The notes under the pieces: model-generated
The model's database searches: none
Seen by the model: the letters and a program-made list of their open reading frames with translations, nothing else
Told to the model about the DNA's origin: nothing
Assembly: GCA_964390565.1 (NCBI GenBank)
Contig: CAYMII010000011.1
Coordinates: forward strand, 23,958 to 87,957
DNA from: UBA8529 sp964390565
GTDB taxonomy: Bacteria; Bacteroidota; Bacteroidia; Bacteroidales; Tenuifilaceae
Reading direction: 5' to 3'
Length of the DNA: 64,000 nt
Position numbers and translations under genes: made by a program
Shown: positions 16,024-25,293 of the stretch, piece after piece
Layout: every line of letters begins with the position of its first letter
Position numbering within the stretch: position 1 is the stretch's first letter

Positions 16024-16857
16024 ATGAAATCGTTTATATCAATTGCCGTATTTCTCTCTTTTTCTTTAATAGTTTTCGCTCAACCAACCATCGATGCTTA
16101 TCTGGCAAATAGTAAATTCATTTCAAAAGGAGGCGCCATTGAGAGTACTGAGGACACCTTTGAGCTCGTTTTAAAAGATATCCCCCCTAAGCCATTTAAG
16201 GTAATTATCAAATACGATAACGAAGGATATTTAGCCTCCGAAACTCGCTTCAACAACTTGAATGCAAAGCAAAGTGAAACTACCTGGACATACAATGCGA
16301 ACAAAAAGTTAACCAGAAAAACTCAAACCTATTTTGTGAACATGATTGGTTGGAAGTCTGATGAAGTTATCCTAAAATACAATGATACTACAGGATATCT
16401 CTCTGAAATTCAATACTTCAAAAACAAAGTTGTTCAGTCTATTAGTAAAGTCTTTTGCGATAAGTTCGGTCTTCCTTATGAGGCGAGGGTATTAGATGAG
16501 AAAGGTGCTTATGAAGGAATTGAGCGCATAAGTTATTCGCCTAATGCAAATATTATTAGGGTAATGATACTACAAGCATCTGGCAAGTATGCAGGTTTAA
16601 ACATTTATCCAATTGATTATTCAAAACCATTTCAATCTGGAACAATCCAAAAACAATACTATCCCAACGGTGATGTTATGCTCGAATCGCTCGATTATCA
16701 AACTAAAACCGATCAGGGTTACTTTTACGAATATCAATATGATGGGAATGGGAATTGGGTAGAGAAAGATACATATCAGGTGACCATTGGCAAGAACGAT
16801 AAAATAAAGGATAAAAAGCTCGAGCATAAGATTCTACGAAAAATCAAGTACTACTAG
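16024..16857 (+). CDS. Exported hypothetical protein with YD/RHS-like strand repeats
   Basis: A 277-residue protein with a signal peptide (residues 1-19, cleaved after FA-QP). The mature part has repeated short units of the type KYDNEGYLASETRF, TYNANKKLTRKTQ, YNDTTGYLSEIQYF and YQYDGNGNWVEKD, the pattern of YD (RHS-like) beta repeats found in many secreted Bacteroidota proteins. It lacks a T9SS sorting domain and a lipobox, so it is probably periplasmic. Function unknown. The GNAT gene follows eight bases after its stop and may be co-transcribed. Confidence 0.65.
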   Translation: MKSFISIAVFLSFSLIVFAQPTIDAYLANSKFISKGGAIESTEDTFELVLKDIPPKPFKVIIKYDNEGYLASETRFNNLNAKQSETTWTYNANKKLTRKTQTYFVNMIGWKSDEVILKYNDTTGYLSEIQYFKNKVVQSISKVFCDKFGLPYEARVLDEKGAYEGIERISYSPNANIIRVMILQASGKYAGLNIYPIDYSKPFQSGTIQKQYYPNGDVMLESLDYQTKTDQGYFYEYQYDGNGNWVEKDTYQVTIGKNDKIKDKKLEHKILRKIKYY

Positions 16858-16865
16858 TAGAAATA

Positions 16866-17375
16866 ATGGATAATTTAACACTGCGTCCATTTCAACTTTC
16901 AGATTATAAATCGATAGCTGCACATGCAAACAATCGACTTATATGGGAAAACCTAAGGGATAGATTTCCTTATCCATACTCCGAGGAAGATGCTAAGCAG
17001 TTTATTCATCTAGTTACTACCTACTCGCCCTCCACTGAGTTTGCAATTGATTTTAATGGCGAAGCCATTGGAGCTGCAGGAATCATTCTAAAAGCTGATG
17101 TTTACGAGGGCAATGGTGAAATCGGGTATTGGATAGGTCAAGATTACTGGGGAAAAGGCATAGGGACAAACGTTGTTGCTGAACTTCTACGAATTGCTTT
17201 CGAAGAGTTGAAATTATATAGGGTTTATGCCGAAGTATTCGATAAAAACCCTGCCTCGGCTCGCGTGCTTGAGAAGAATAGTTTAATTAAAGAAGCAACA
17301 CTGAAAAGTGCAATCATTAAGGATGGGTTTCGCCAAAACCTTAACATTTATTCCATTATAAATCCAAAACTATAA
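16866..17375 (+). CDS. GNAT family N-acetyltransferase (RimJ/RimL type)
   Basis: A 169-residue acetyl-CoA-dependent N-acetyltransferase. It opens LTLRPFQLSDYKSIAAHANN, as is usual in the RimJ/RimL group, and has GEIGYWIGQDYWGKGIGTNVV (acetyl-CoA pyrophosphate loop, motif A) and NPASARVLEKNSLIKEATL (motif B). Substrates in this group range from ribosomal protein N-termini to small molecules; none can be assigned here. Confidence 0.88.
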   Translation: MDNLTLRPFQLSDYKSIAAHANNRLIWENLRDRFPYPYSEEDAKQFIHLVTTYSPSTEFAIDFNGEAIGAAGIILKADVYEGNGEIGYWIGQDYWGKGIGTNVVAELLRIAFEELKLYRVYAEVFDKNPASARVLEKNSLIKEATLKSAIIKDGFRQNLNIYSIINPKL

Positions 17376-17409
17376 TTGTGATGCTGTGACACAATTAAGG
17401 AGATTTATC

Positions 17410-18075
17410 TTACTCCTCCTTTAGTCCATGAATTGAGCGATTGAGAAAATCAACCAAAGGCTTCATGGTTTTATAAACCTCCAAAGTATTCTTTAGCAAA
17501 TCTTTATCAGCAATATCTTTATTGCTAAGACTGTGGAAAGGGGTAATATGTTTGAATTTTAGGAACTCTGCTGCAGGTGAATCCTTGTCGAAACCATTGG
17601 GAACGCGTTTTAACTTTTCATCCTCAAAGAACTGAAATGTTTTAGCAAACTTTTTCTCGTTTACGATGGCCAAAAAATCATCGGAGTAAATATCAATATC
17701 CTCGCGAATGCGCTTCATTACATCCGAAGGAGCCATGTAAATCCCCCCTGATGCAAACGAAGCCCCATCCTCTAGATGAAAGTAGTAACCTGCAAAGGGA
17801 CTTTTCCTTCCGCCTTTAGCAATATAGGCTCCAAAATTACTCTTGAATGGCGCTTTATCGTGCGAAAATCGTACATCGCGGTAAATTCTAAAGATGCAAT
17901 CTTTTGGCTCTACCGAGCCAATTGAATCATCAAACTCTTTAATTCCTGCAATGAGTAAACCGACATAAGATTTGAAATCGTCAGAAGATTTCTGATACCA
18001 AGCCTTATTGGCGTTAAACCAGTCGCGATCGTTATTAGATTTTAGCGCTGTTAGGAATTCTAATGCCTCTTTCAT
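17410..18075 (-). CDS. DUF2461 family protein
   Basis: A 221-residue protein of the DUF2461 (TIGR02453) family, whose biochemical role is unknown. Family hallmarks are FLTALKSNNDRDWFNANKAWY at the N-terminus, IFRIYRDVRFSHDKAPFKSNFG in the middle and YYFHLEDGASFASGGIYMA. The start at 18075 matches the family N-terminus; an ATG at 18114 would add 13 residues not typical of it. The end lies close to the convergent GNAT gene. Confidence 0.85.
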   Translation of the reverse strand: MKEALEFLTALKSNNDRDWFNANKAWYQKSSDDFKSYVGLLIAGIKEFDDSIGSVEPKDCIFRIYRDVRFSHDKAPFKSNFGAYIAKGGRKSPFAGYYFHLEDGASFASGGIYMAPSDVMKRIREDIDIYSDDFLAIVNEKKFAKTFQFFEDEKLKRVPNGFDKDSPAAEFLKFKHITPFHSLSNKDIADKDLLKNTLEVYKTMKPLVDFLNRSIHGLKEE

Positions 18076-18190
18076 CTCGTTTTTCTTCAAAATTAATCTA
18101 TAAATACATTTCAAAAACGGTTTTGGTTAATAATAGTTTTAGTGATCCAAATCATTTCAATAAAAAGTTACGTCAAATCTAAGTTCTACC

Positions 18191-18198
18191 TATCTTTG
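18191..18198 (+). promoter_or_regulatory. Putative -7 box of the RND efflux operon
   Basis: TATCTTTG is a perfect TAnnTTTG match about 90 bases upstream of the adaptor gene. A -33 element is not evident. Confidence 0.45.
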
Positions 18199-18286
18199 TA
18201 TCTATTTTCATTTTAATTGATTATTGCGAGTAAACTATTCAATGCTGCAAGTATCAAATCAAAACTTTATCAAATCAATTCAAACT

Positions 18287-19336
18287 ATGCGCCGATTAAT
18301 ATATATCCTATTACTTGCCTCTGTAGGCATTACAATCTTTTCGTGTGGAAAAAAGCAAGAGGCTGATCAGGGGAAAGGTCAACGAACAAGGAATCAACTA
18401 GCCGTTGATGCTGTAATTGCAAAGCCATCCGTATTGGAGAACCAAATAAGCGTATCGGGTGCAATTCTTGCTTTCGAGGAGGTTGCTTTGATGAGTGAAA
18501 TGTCAGGAAGAGTTGTTCAAATTAATCTTCCAGAAGGTAGTTTTGTGAAAAAAGGGACGCTTCTTGTTCAGATTTACAACGATGATCTACAGGCCAACCT
18601 TAAGAAAACTCAAGCACAATTAGAGAATCAGCAAAAAATACTCGAAAGACAAACAGAACTCCTAAAGGTTAACGGCGTTAGCCAAAATGATTTCGATCAA
18701 ACAAATCTTTTGGTAAATACGCTAAAAGCAGATATTGAAGCGCAGCAGAGTATTATAAGAAAAACACAAGTTTTAGCACCTTTTGATGGTGTGATTGGAC
18801 TAAAAAATATTAGCGTTGGAGCAATGGTAAATACATCAACATTGCTTACAACAATCAGAATGGAGGATAAGCTAAAGCTCGATTTCAGCGTTCCAGAGAA
18901 ATATAGCAGCCAAATTAAGCCGGGTCTTAAAGTTTTATTCTCGACTTACGGCAAGGACACGCTTTACAATGCAACTGTAATTGCGACCGAAGGCGGTATT
19001 GAAGCCAGCACAAGAAACATTAGAGTTAGGGCTATAATTAATAGCAAATCCGACGATTTAGTTCCTGGTGGGTTCACAAATGTTAAACTTACCCTTGGCG
19101 ATAATAAAAATGCTATCCTTATTCCAACTCAAGCAATAATCCCTCAAGAACGAAATAAAAGCGTGATCGTGGCAAAAAAAGGCAAGGTTCATTTTGTTCA
19201 GGTAACTACAGGTGTTAGAAAAGAATCTATGGTTGAAATTACTTCAGGAATTAGTATTGGTGATACTGTTGTTACAAACGGAATACTTTTCCTTAAAGAG
19301 GGTGCTAAACTTTCGTATTCAAATATTAAAAAATAA
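18287..19336 (+). CDS. RND efflux periplasmic adaptor (membrane fusion) lipoprotein
   Basis: A 349-residue adaptor of a tripartite efflux pump. The N-terminus MRRLIYILLLASVG...FSC|GK is a lipoprotein signal with lipobox IFSC. A split lipoyl domain (VVQINLPEGSFVKKGTLLVQI and APFDGVIGLKNISVGAMV) flanks an alpha-helical hairpin (~110-165), followed by a beta-barrel and a membrane-proximal domain. An in-frame TTG at 18224 would put 21 extra residues before the lipoprotein signal, so the ATG at 18287 is preferred. First gene of the operon; the pump gene starts six bases later. Confidence 0.92.
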   Translation: MRRLIYILLLASVGITIFSCGKKQEADQGKGQRTRNQLAVDAVIAKPSVLENQISVSGAILAFEEVALMSEMSGRVVQINLPEGSFVKKGTLLVQIYNDDLQANLKKTQAQLENQQKILERQTELLKVNGVSQNDFDQTNLLVNTLKADIEAQQSIIRKTQVLAPFDGVIGLKNISVGAMVNTSTLLTTIRMEDKLKLDFSVPEKYSSQIKPGLKVLFSTYGKDTLYNATVIATEGGIEASTRNIRVRAIINSKSDDLVPGGFTNVKLTLGDNKNAILIPTQAIIPQERNKSVIVAKKGKVHFVQVTTGVRKESMVEITSGISIGDTVVTNGILFLKEGAKLSYSNIKK

Positions 19337-19342
19337 GAACCT

Positions 19343-22300
19343 ATGCTCATTTCTGATATTGCTTTAAAGCGCCCTGTAGGTTCTATTGTGTTGAGCCTTT
19401 TAATCATTCTGTTGGGTGTTGTTGGGTTATCTTTTTTGGGTGTTCGTTTATATCCAGCAATCGACCCGCCAATTATCACCGTTTCAACGTCATACACTGG
19501 CGCTAACTCCGAAATCATTGAATCACAAATAACTGAGCCCCTTGAGAAGTCGATAAATGGTATCGAGGGAGTTAAATCCATCTCATCTTCCTCATCTGCC
19601 GGTTCAAGTAATATAACCGTTGAGTTTAAGCTTGATGCAGATCTCGAAAAAGCAGCAAACGACGTACGCGATAAAGTTTCGCAAGCAGCACGAAGCCTTC
19701 CTCAAGATTTAGATGCACTACCTACGGTTACTAAATCAGATGCCAACAGCGACCCGATTATCTTCCTTATCGTTCGAAGCACCTCGATGAATGCGCTTGA
19801 GCTGAGCGATTATGCCGAAAATGTACTCCTTGAGAAATTTCAAACAATTCCCGGAATTAGCTCTGTGGGTATTTATGGTCAGCAGCGCCCAGCCATGAGG
19901 CTTTGGTTCGACCCTTTAAAAATGGCATCAAGAGGAATTACGGCCTCGGATGTTAGTCAGGCTCTTGCAAAGGAGAATATTGAAATGCCCGGGGGGAAAA
20001 TTCGTGGATACGGAACAGAACTTATTGTTAAAACTTATGGTAGATTGACTACCGAAGAAGATTTTAACAACCTAATAGTTAGGCAAGTCAATAATCAGGT
20101 AATCCGCTTTAGGGATATTGGAGAGGCTGTACTTGGTCCACAGAGCGAGGAATCAATGGCCAGTATTAATGGTGCAACGGGTCTTTCAATGGTACTAATA
20201 CCGCTTCCTGGAGCCAATAGCATTGAAATTTCCGATGAATTTTATAAGCGGCTTGAGCAGGTAAAAAAATTCCTCCCCGAAGGGATGAGGCTTGATGTTG
20301 GTCGTGACAGATCTGTCTTTGTTCGGCAGTCGGTAAAAGATGTAATTGAAACTCTTGCCATCGCAATATCTCTTGTAGTGCTAATTATATTCCTGTTCTT
20401 CAGAAACTGGGTAATTGCTCTTCGACCGCTCATTGATATTCCCGTATCACTGATTGGGACATTCTTTGTTATGTACTTGCTGGATTATTCGGTCAACGTG
20501 CTCACACTCCTTGGAATTGTGCTAGCAACAGGCCTCGTTGTGGACGATGGGATTGTGGTAACCGAGAACATTTTCAAACGCATCGAAAAGGGTATGGACA
20601 AGATGCAAGCAGCCATAGAAGGGACTCGCGAAATATTCTTTGCTGTAATCTCAACCTCTATAACGCTAGCAATCGTTTTTATCCCAGTGGTATTTCTTCA
20701 AGGCTTTACAGGTAGGTTGTTCCGCGAATTTGGAATTGTTGTAGCCATGGCAGTGTTAATATCTGCGCTGGTTTCGCTCACATTAACTCCGGTACTTAAC
20801 GTTAAACTTGGAGGATCAGCATCGCATCACTCAAGATTTTATCTTGCAACTGAGGATTTTTATGTCAACTTAGAAAGAAAATATCGCCGTTTACTCAGCT
20901 TCTTCATTGCTCGAAAGTGGATTTCATTTGTGATCGTAATTGCATGTGTTGCTTCAATATTCTTAATTTCTAAACAGCTAAAATCAGAACTTGCTCCACT
21001 CGAAGATCATAGTTTTATTAGAACATCTCTTACCGCACCAGAGGGAACTGAGTATAATGCAATGCAAAAGGTTATTGATAAGGTTGCTAAAAGGCAAATC
21101 GACTCTATTCCGGAGGCAAACTTCATCTTGGCTCGTTATGGTGGAGGCATGGGTAGCTCCGGAGCAAATGGCGGAAACGTTATGACTTTCCTTTTACAAC
21201 CCGAGGAACGTAAGGCTTCTCAGCAAGAAATATATGATAGGGTAACCCGTATGTTCCGCTCAATCCCCGATGCAAGAGTTATGGCAAGTCAAGAACCAAC
21301 CATAACAACCTCTTCTGGAGGTGGTTTACCTGTTCAGTTTGTACTTCAAAATCTCAACTTCAATAAAATTCGCGAGATACTTCCAAAGTTCTTAGAAGAA
21401 GCTCAAAGCAGTCCTGTTTTCAGTGGAGTTGACGTTAACCTTAAGTTTAACAAGCCCGAAATCAATATTACTATTGATAGGCTTAAAGCGACAAGCCTTG
21501 GTGTTAGCGTAAAAGATGTTTCAGATGCTCTTAATTTAGCCTTTAGCGGTAGCCGTTATGGATACTTCTTAAAAAATAACAAACAGTACTTTGTTATTGG
21601 ACAAGTTGATAGAGAGAATAGAAGCAAACCAGCAGATATAGCATCTCTATACGTTCGAAATAGTGCTGGTGCAATGATTCAACTCGATAACCTTGTAAGA
21701 ATTGAAGAGAACAGTAACCCGCCAACCATATATCACTTTAACCGCTATAAATCGGCTAACGTTTCGGCAAACCTTGCTCCCGGCAGAACTGTTGGAGAAG
21801 GAATTGAGGAGATGCAGCGCATTGCTTCAAAACTTTTAGATGAGTCGTTCAGTACCGACTTGGCAGGACAATCGAGAGATTTTGCAGAAAGTAGTTCAAA
21901 TATATCTTTTGCGTTAATTCTTGCCTTATTGCTAATTTACCTTATTCTTGCTGCGCAATTTGAAAGTTTCCGCGATCCGTTTATTATCATGCTAACCGTT
22001 CCAATGGCTATTACAGGAGCGATGCTATCACTCTGGATTTTTGGGCAAACACTTAATATTTTCTCTGAAATTGGGATGATCCTCCTAATTGGTATAGTTA
22101 CCAAAAACGGTATCCTTATAGTGGAGTTTGCCAATAAGAAATATAGAAGTGGGATGACCAAGCGCGTTGCAGCTTTCGAAGCCGCATCGGCTCGTTTCCG
22201 CCCAATCGTAATGACATCGTTAGCTACAATATTTGGTGCATTACCAATTGCGTTGGCCATTGGTGCTGGTGCATCAAGCAGAGTTTCGTTGGGTATTGTC

Positions 22301-22396
22301 GTTGTTGGAGGCTTACTATTCGCATTAATACTAACTCTATTTGTAATCCCAGTAATGTATATTCTTTTCTCAAGTAAAAAGATTGAGAACGTTTGA
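19343..22396 (+). CDS. RND multidrug efflux permease (HAE1/AcrB-like)
   Basis: A 1017-residue inner-membrane antiporter, the usual length for this family. It has the N-terminal helix SDIALKRPVGSIVLSLLIIL, two large periplasmic loops, and twelve helices. The proton-relay pair D401-D402 is in TGLVVDDGIVVTENIF. The C-terminal half has LILAAQFESFRDPFIIMLTVP and GIVTKNGILIVEFAN. Sequence groups it with hydrophobic/amphiphilic drug pumps rather than metal pumps, but substrates are unknown. It works with the adaptor upstream and the channel downstream. Confidence 0.95.
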   Translation: MLISDIALKRPVGSIVLSLLIILLGVVGLSFLGVRLYPAIDPPIITVSTSYTGANSEIIESQITEPLEKSINGIEGVKSISSSSSAGSSNITVEFKLDADLEKAANDVRDKVSQAARSLPQDLDALPTVTKSDANSDPIIFLIVRSTSMNALELSDYAENVLLEKFQTIPGISSVGIYGQQRPAMRLWFDPLKMASRGITASDVSQALAKENIEMPGGKIRGYGTELIVKTYGRLTTEEDFNNLIVRQVNNQVIRFRDIGEAVLGPQSEESMASINGATGLSMVLIPLPGANSIEISDEFYKRLEQVKKFLPEGMRLDVGRDRSVFVRQSVKDVIETLAIAISLVVLIIFLFFRNWVIALRPLIDIPVSLIGTFFVMYLLDYSVNVLTLLGIVLATGLVVDDGIVVTENIFKRIEKGMDKMQAAIEGTREIFFAVISTSITLAIVFIPVVFLQGFTGRLFREFGIVVAMAVLISALVSLTLTPVLNVKLGGSASHHSRFYLATEDFYVNLERKYRRLLSFFIARKWISFVIVIACVASIFLISKQLKSELAPLEDHSFIRTSLTAPEGTEYNAMQKVIDKVAKRQIDSIPEANFILARYGGGMGSSGANGGNVMTFLLQPEERKASQQEIYDRVTRMFRSIPDARVMASQEPTITTSSGGGLPVQFVLQNLNFNKIREILPKFLEEAQSSPVFSGVDVNLKFNKPEINITIDRLKATSLGVSVKDVSDALNLAFSGSRYGYFLKNNKQYFVIGQVDRENRSKPADIASLYVRNSAGAMIQLDNLVRIEENSNPPTIYHFNRYKSANVSANLAPGRTVGEGIEEMQRIASKLLDESFSTDLAGQSRDFAESSSNISFALILALLLIYLILAAQFESFRDPFIIMLTVPMAITGAMLSLWIFGQTLNIFSEIGMILLIGIVTKNGILIVEFANKKYRSGMTKRVAAFEAASARFRPIVMTSLATIFGALPIALAIGAGASSRVSLGIVVVGGLLFALILTLFVIPVMYILFSSKKIENV

Positions 22397-22412
22397 TTTA
22401 GAAACATCAATT

Positions 22413-23708
22413 ATGAATAAGATGAAACCTTTTCTTGTTATAATATTTCTCTCAATATTCGGTTTAGCTGAAGCACAATCAGTTTTAACTGTTGAAGACG
22501 CTCTTAAAATAGCGTTAAAGAATAATTATGGGATATTAGTTGCAGGTAATGCTGCCGAAATTTCCAAAACGAATAATTCATGGGGAAATTCTGGGGCCTT
22601 ACCGAGTGTTTCATTGGTTGGAAATGGGAGTCTATCAATACAGGATGGTAAAGACAAATCACCTTCTGGCGTAACTAACTATACAGGTGAAACATCAAAA
22701 TCAATGAGTACTGGCGTTCAACTTAGCTGGACGCTATTCGATGGCGGGAAAATGTTCGTTTCAAAGAATAAACTCAACGAAATTGCTGCTTTAGGAGAAA
22801 TCCAATTTAAAGACAAAGTGCTTCAAACCCAATATGCTGTTATTGCTGCATACTTTGAAGTTGTGAGACAAAAACAACAGCTTAGAAATATTGAAGAGAT
22901 AATCAACTATAACCAGAACCTTGTTAAAATTCTTCAAACATCATTTCAGGCTGGCTCTGCACAGAAAAGTAGTTTTCTGCAAGCAAAAATCGATTTGAAT
23001 GTATATAGAGAAAACTCTATCAACCAGCAATATGTAATTGATGCTGCAAAAAAATCTTTATCTACCTTGCTTTGTATTGCCGTTGATTCTACTTACGATG
23101 TGTCTGATACCATTCAGATAAACTTTACATTTAATAAAGACGAGCTGATTCAAAAACTTGAGTCTTCCAATACATCAATACTAACCTACCAAAAGCAAGT
23201 TGGTATTGCGAATTTATCCCTGAAAGAATTTCAGCGTTCGCGTTTCCCTCAAATAAGTTTTACCGCTGGGTATATGTATTCCCAATCAGCCAAATCCTTA
23301 ACTGATTATAGTGGAAATAGCCTAGGCCCTCAATTTGGTGGTACAATTTCCATTCCCATTTTTAAAGGAGGAGAGATTAATCGTAAAGTGACAATTGCAA
23401 AGCTCGACCTAAAATCGGCAGAGTATAACTTTGAAAACATAAAACTACAAGCAAAGACAGAGCTTTTGAATGCAATTATGCAGTTCGAGAATCAACAAAA
23501 ACTTTTGGAGATTGAAAGGGAGAATAACTTGCTTACAAAAGAAAATCTTGATATTAGCGCTCAAAGGCTAAAGTTAGGACAAACTACTTCAATTGAATTG
23601 CACCTTGCGCAGGAGAATTATGTACAATCATGTACCCGTTTAATAAACTTCGAGTATAACCTTAAAATTGCCGAAACAAAACTTAAGCAACTATTAGCTT
23701 TAATGTAA
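22413..23708 (+). CDS. TolC-family outer-membrane efflux channel
   Basis: A 431-residue protein with signal peptide (residues 1-21, LAEA-QS) and two outer-membrane efflux protein repeats. LTVEDALKIALKNNYGI is the usual opening, and ENLDISAQRLKLGQTTSIELHLAQENYVQS the second repeat signature. The ATG at 22413 is chosen over a TTG at 22383 because the signal peptide begins there. It completes the tripartite pump with the two upstream genes. Confidence 0.92.
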   Translation: MNKMKPFLVIIFLSIFGLAEAQSVLTVEDALKIALKNNYGILVAGNAAEISKTNNSWGNSGALPSVSLVGNGSLSIQDGKDKSPSGVTNYTGETSKSMSTGVQLSWTLFDGGKMFVSKNKLNEIAALGEIQFKDKVLQTQYAVIAAYFEVVRQKQQLRNIEEIINYNQNLVKILQTSFQAGSAQKSSFLQAKIDLNVYRENSINQQYVIDAAKKSLSTLLCIAVDSTYDVSDTIQINFTFNKDELIQKLESSNTSILTYQKQVGIANLSLKEFQRSRFPQISFTAGYMYSQSAKSLTDYSGNSLGPQFGGTISIPIFKGGEINRKVTIAKLDLKSAEYNFENIKLQAKTELLNAIMQFENQQKLLEIERENNLLTKENLDISAQRLKLGQTTSIELHLAQENYVQSCTRLINFEYNLKIAETKLKQLLALM

Positions 23709-23719
23709 AAGAAGAGGAA

Positions 23720-23920
23720 CTAGTTCAAATCAAACTTCATCTTTACAACCTGACTTGCTCCACAGTTAGGGCATTTTTTAGTTGTCACCTCTGTAACGCC
23801 TTTCATTACAGTAATTGATGATTCAGACTCATCAGTATTTCCACATTTATCACACTTAAGTTTAAAGGTTACTGTTGTCCCTCTGTGGCTCAATACTTCA
23901 CCTCCTGCTATAGTTACCAT
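23720..23920 (-). CDS. Small zinc-ribbon protein
   Basis: A 66-residue protein with two CxxC knuckles, CDKCG (residues ~23-27) and CPNCG (~49-53), fitting a single zinc ribbon. No other domain is visible. It ends convergent to the TolC gene and has its own upstream region. Function unknown; it could bind nucleic acid or be a small metal-binding adaptor. Confidence 0.65.
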   Translation of the reverse strand: MVTIAGGEVLSHRGTTVTFKLKCDKCGNTDESESSITVMKGVTEVTTKKCPNCGASQVVKMKFDLN

Positions 23921-24033
23921 TGTAATTTCTTTTAGATATAATTGTTATATACTTAAAATTCAAAACAAAAATATATCGTTTTTAAGCAACACGAAGTATA
24001 AAAAGGTTAGCAATAGGTAAGCATTTGAAAATT

Positions 24034-24063
24034 AAAAAAGCCTTCGAGATCTCGAAGGCTTTT
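24034..24063 (-). terminator. Terminator after tRNA-Lys
   Basis: AGCCTTCGAGATCTCGAAGGCT is a perfect 22-base palindrome with A/T runs on both sides, directly downstream of the minus-strand tRNA. Confidence 0.88.
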
Positions 24064-24064
24064 G

Positions 24065-24137
24065 TCGGCTCGGAGAGGATCGAACTCTCGACCCCATGAT
24101 TAAGAGTCACGTGCTCTACCAGCTGAGCTACGAGCCG
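24065..24137 (-). tRNA. tRNA-Lys (anticodon CTT)
   Basis: A 73-base cloverleaf: acceptor stem CGGCTCG/CGAGCCG, discriminator A, D-arm TAGCTCAG, anticodon stem CGTGA/TCATG (one G-T pair) with loop CTCTTAA, T-arm GAGAG-TTCGATC-CTCTC. It begins with C1, which is uncommon but pairs correctly. No encoded CCA. Confidence 0.93.
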
Positions 24138-24205
24138 ATTTTCATTGTTGAGGGTGCGAAGTTAAAATAATTACCTTAATTTTGGAACTTCTTAAACTGT
24201 TTTAA

Positions 24206-25261
24206 ATGAAAAAAACAATACTTATTACAGGTGGTGCTGGATTTATCGGTTCGCACGTAGTTCGCCGATTTGTAAAAAGCTACCCCAACTATAATATAAT
24301 TAACCTCGATGTTCTGACCTATGCAGGAAATTTAGAGAACCTGACTGATATTGAAAAGTTTGCCAATTATTCCTTTATAAAAGGAGATATAACGGACGAA
24401 CAAACCGTTGAGAATATTTTTAGCAATAATCAGATTGACGGGGTAATACATTTAGCTGCAGAATCGCATGTAGATAGATCGATAACTGACCCAATGGCTT
24501 TTATCAATACCAATATTCTTGGAACCGTCGTACTCCTTAATGCTGCAAAAAAAAGTTGGAAGGATAATTTCAATGGAAAACTATTTTACCACATCTCAAC
24601 CGATGAGGTATATGGTAGCCTTGGGGATGAAGGCCTATTTACTGAAGAGACATCTTACGATCCTCGTAGTCCATACTCAGCATCTAAGGCATCTTCCGAC
24701 CATCTTGTTCGTGCATATCATCATACATATGGCTTGCCAACCGTAATATCAAACTGCTCGAATAACTATGGCCCAAACCAATTCCCAGAGAAATTAATCC
24801 CTTTGGCAATTAACAATATCAAGAATAATAAACCAATTCCAATTTATGGTAAAGGTGAGAATGTTCGTGACTGGTTATACGTTCATGATCATGCTGCAGC
24901 AATAGATCTTATATTCCACAAAGCAAAAATTGGTGAAACTTATAATATCGGCGGAAATAATGAATGGAAAAACATCGATCTCATCAAAGTATTATGCCGA
25001 ATAATGGATGCTAAGCTAAATAGAAATATTGGGGACTCCGAGAAGCTTATCACTTATGTTAAAGATAGAGCAGGTCACGATCTTCGGTATGCAATTGACT
25101 CATCAAAACTTCAAAGGGAATTAGGATGGGCTCCTTCATTACAGTTTGAGGAGGGGTTAACAAAAACTGTTGAATGGTATCTTGCAAACCAGAAATGGCT
25201 TGATGATATTGTTACAGGAAACTATCAGCACTACTATAACGAGCAATATAAAAGTAGATAA
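24206..25261 (+). CDS. rfbB: dTDP-glucose 4,6-dehydratase
   Basis: A 351-residue SDR enzyme that converts dTDP-glucose to dTDP-4-keto-6-deoxyglucose, the branch point to rhamnose and other deoxysugars for surface polysaccharide. NAD-binding motif GGAGFIGSHVVRRF is at the N-terminus; STDEVYGSLG holds catalytic Thr/Asp/Glu; YSASKASSDHLVRAY holds the Tyr and Lys; NNYGPNQFPEKLIPL binds the sugar nucleotide. The other rhamnose genes (rfbA, C, D) are not adjacent. A bidirectional terminator separates it from convergent glmS. Confidence 0.93.
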   Translation: MKKTILITGGAGFIGSHVVRRFVKSYPNYNIINLDVLTYAGNLENLTDIEKFANYSFIKGDITDEQTVENIFSNNQIDGVIHLAAESHVDRSITDPMAFINTNILGTVVLLNAAKKSWKDNFNGKLFYHISTDEVYGSLGDEGLFTEETSYDPRSPYSASKASSDHLVRAYHHTYGLPTVISNCSNNYGPNQFPEKLIPLAINNIKNNKPIPIYGKGENVRDWLYVHDHAAAIDLIFHKAKIGETYNIGGNNEWKNIDLIKVLCRIMDAKLNRNIGDSEKLITYVKDRAGHDLRYAIDSSKLQRELGWAPSLQFEEGLTKTVEWYLANQKWLDDIVTGNYQHYYNEQYKSR

Positions 25262-25263
25262 AA

Positions 25264-25292
25264 AAGAAAGGGAGCTTTTCGCTCCCTTTTAT
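25264..25292. terminator. Bidirectional terminator between rfbB and glmS
   Basis: AAGGGAGC-TTTTC-GCTCCCTT with A-run and T-run flanks, exactly between two convergent genes. Confidence 0.88.
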
Positions 25293-25293
25293 A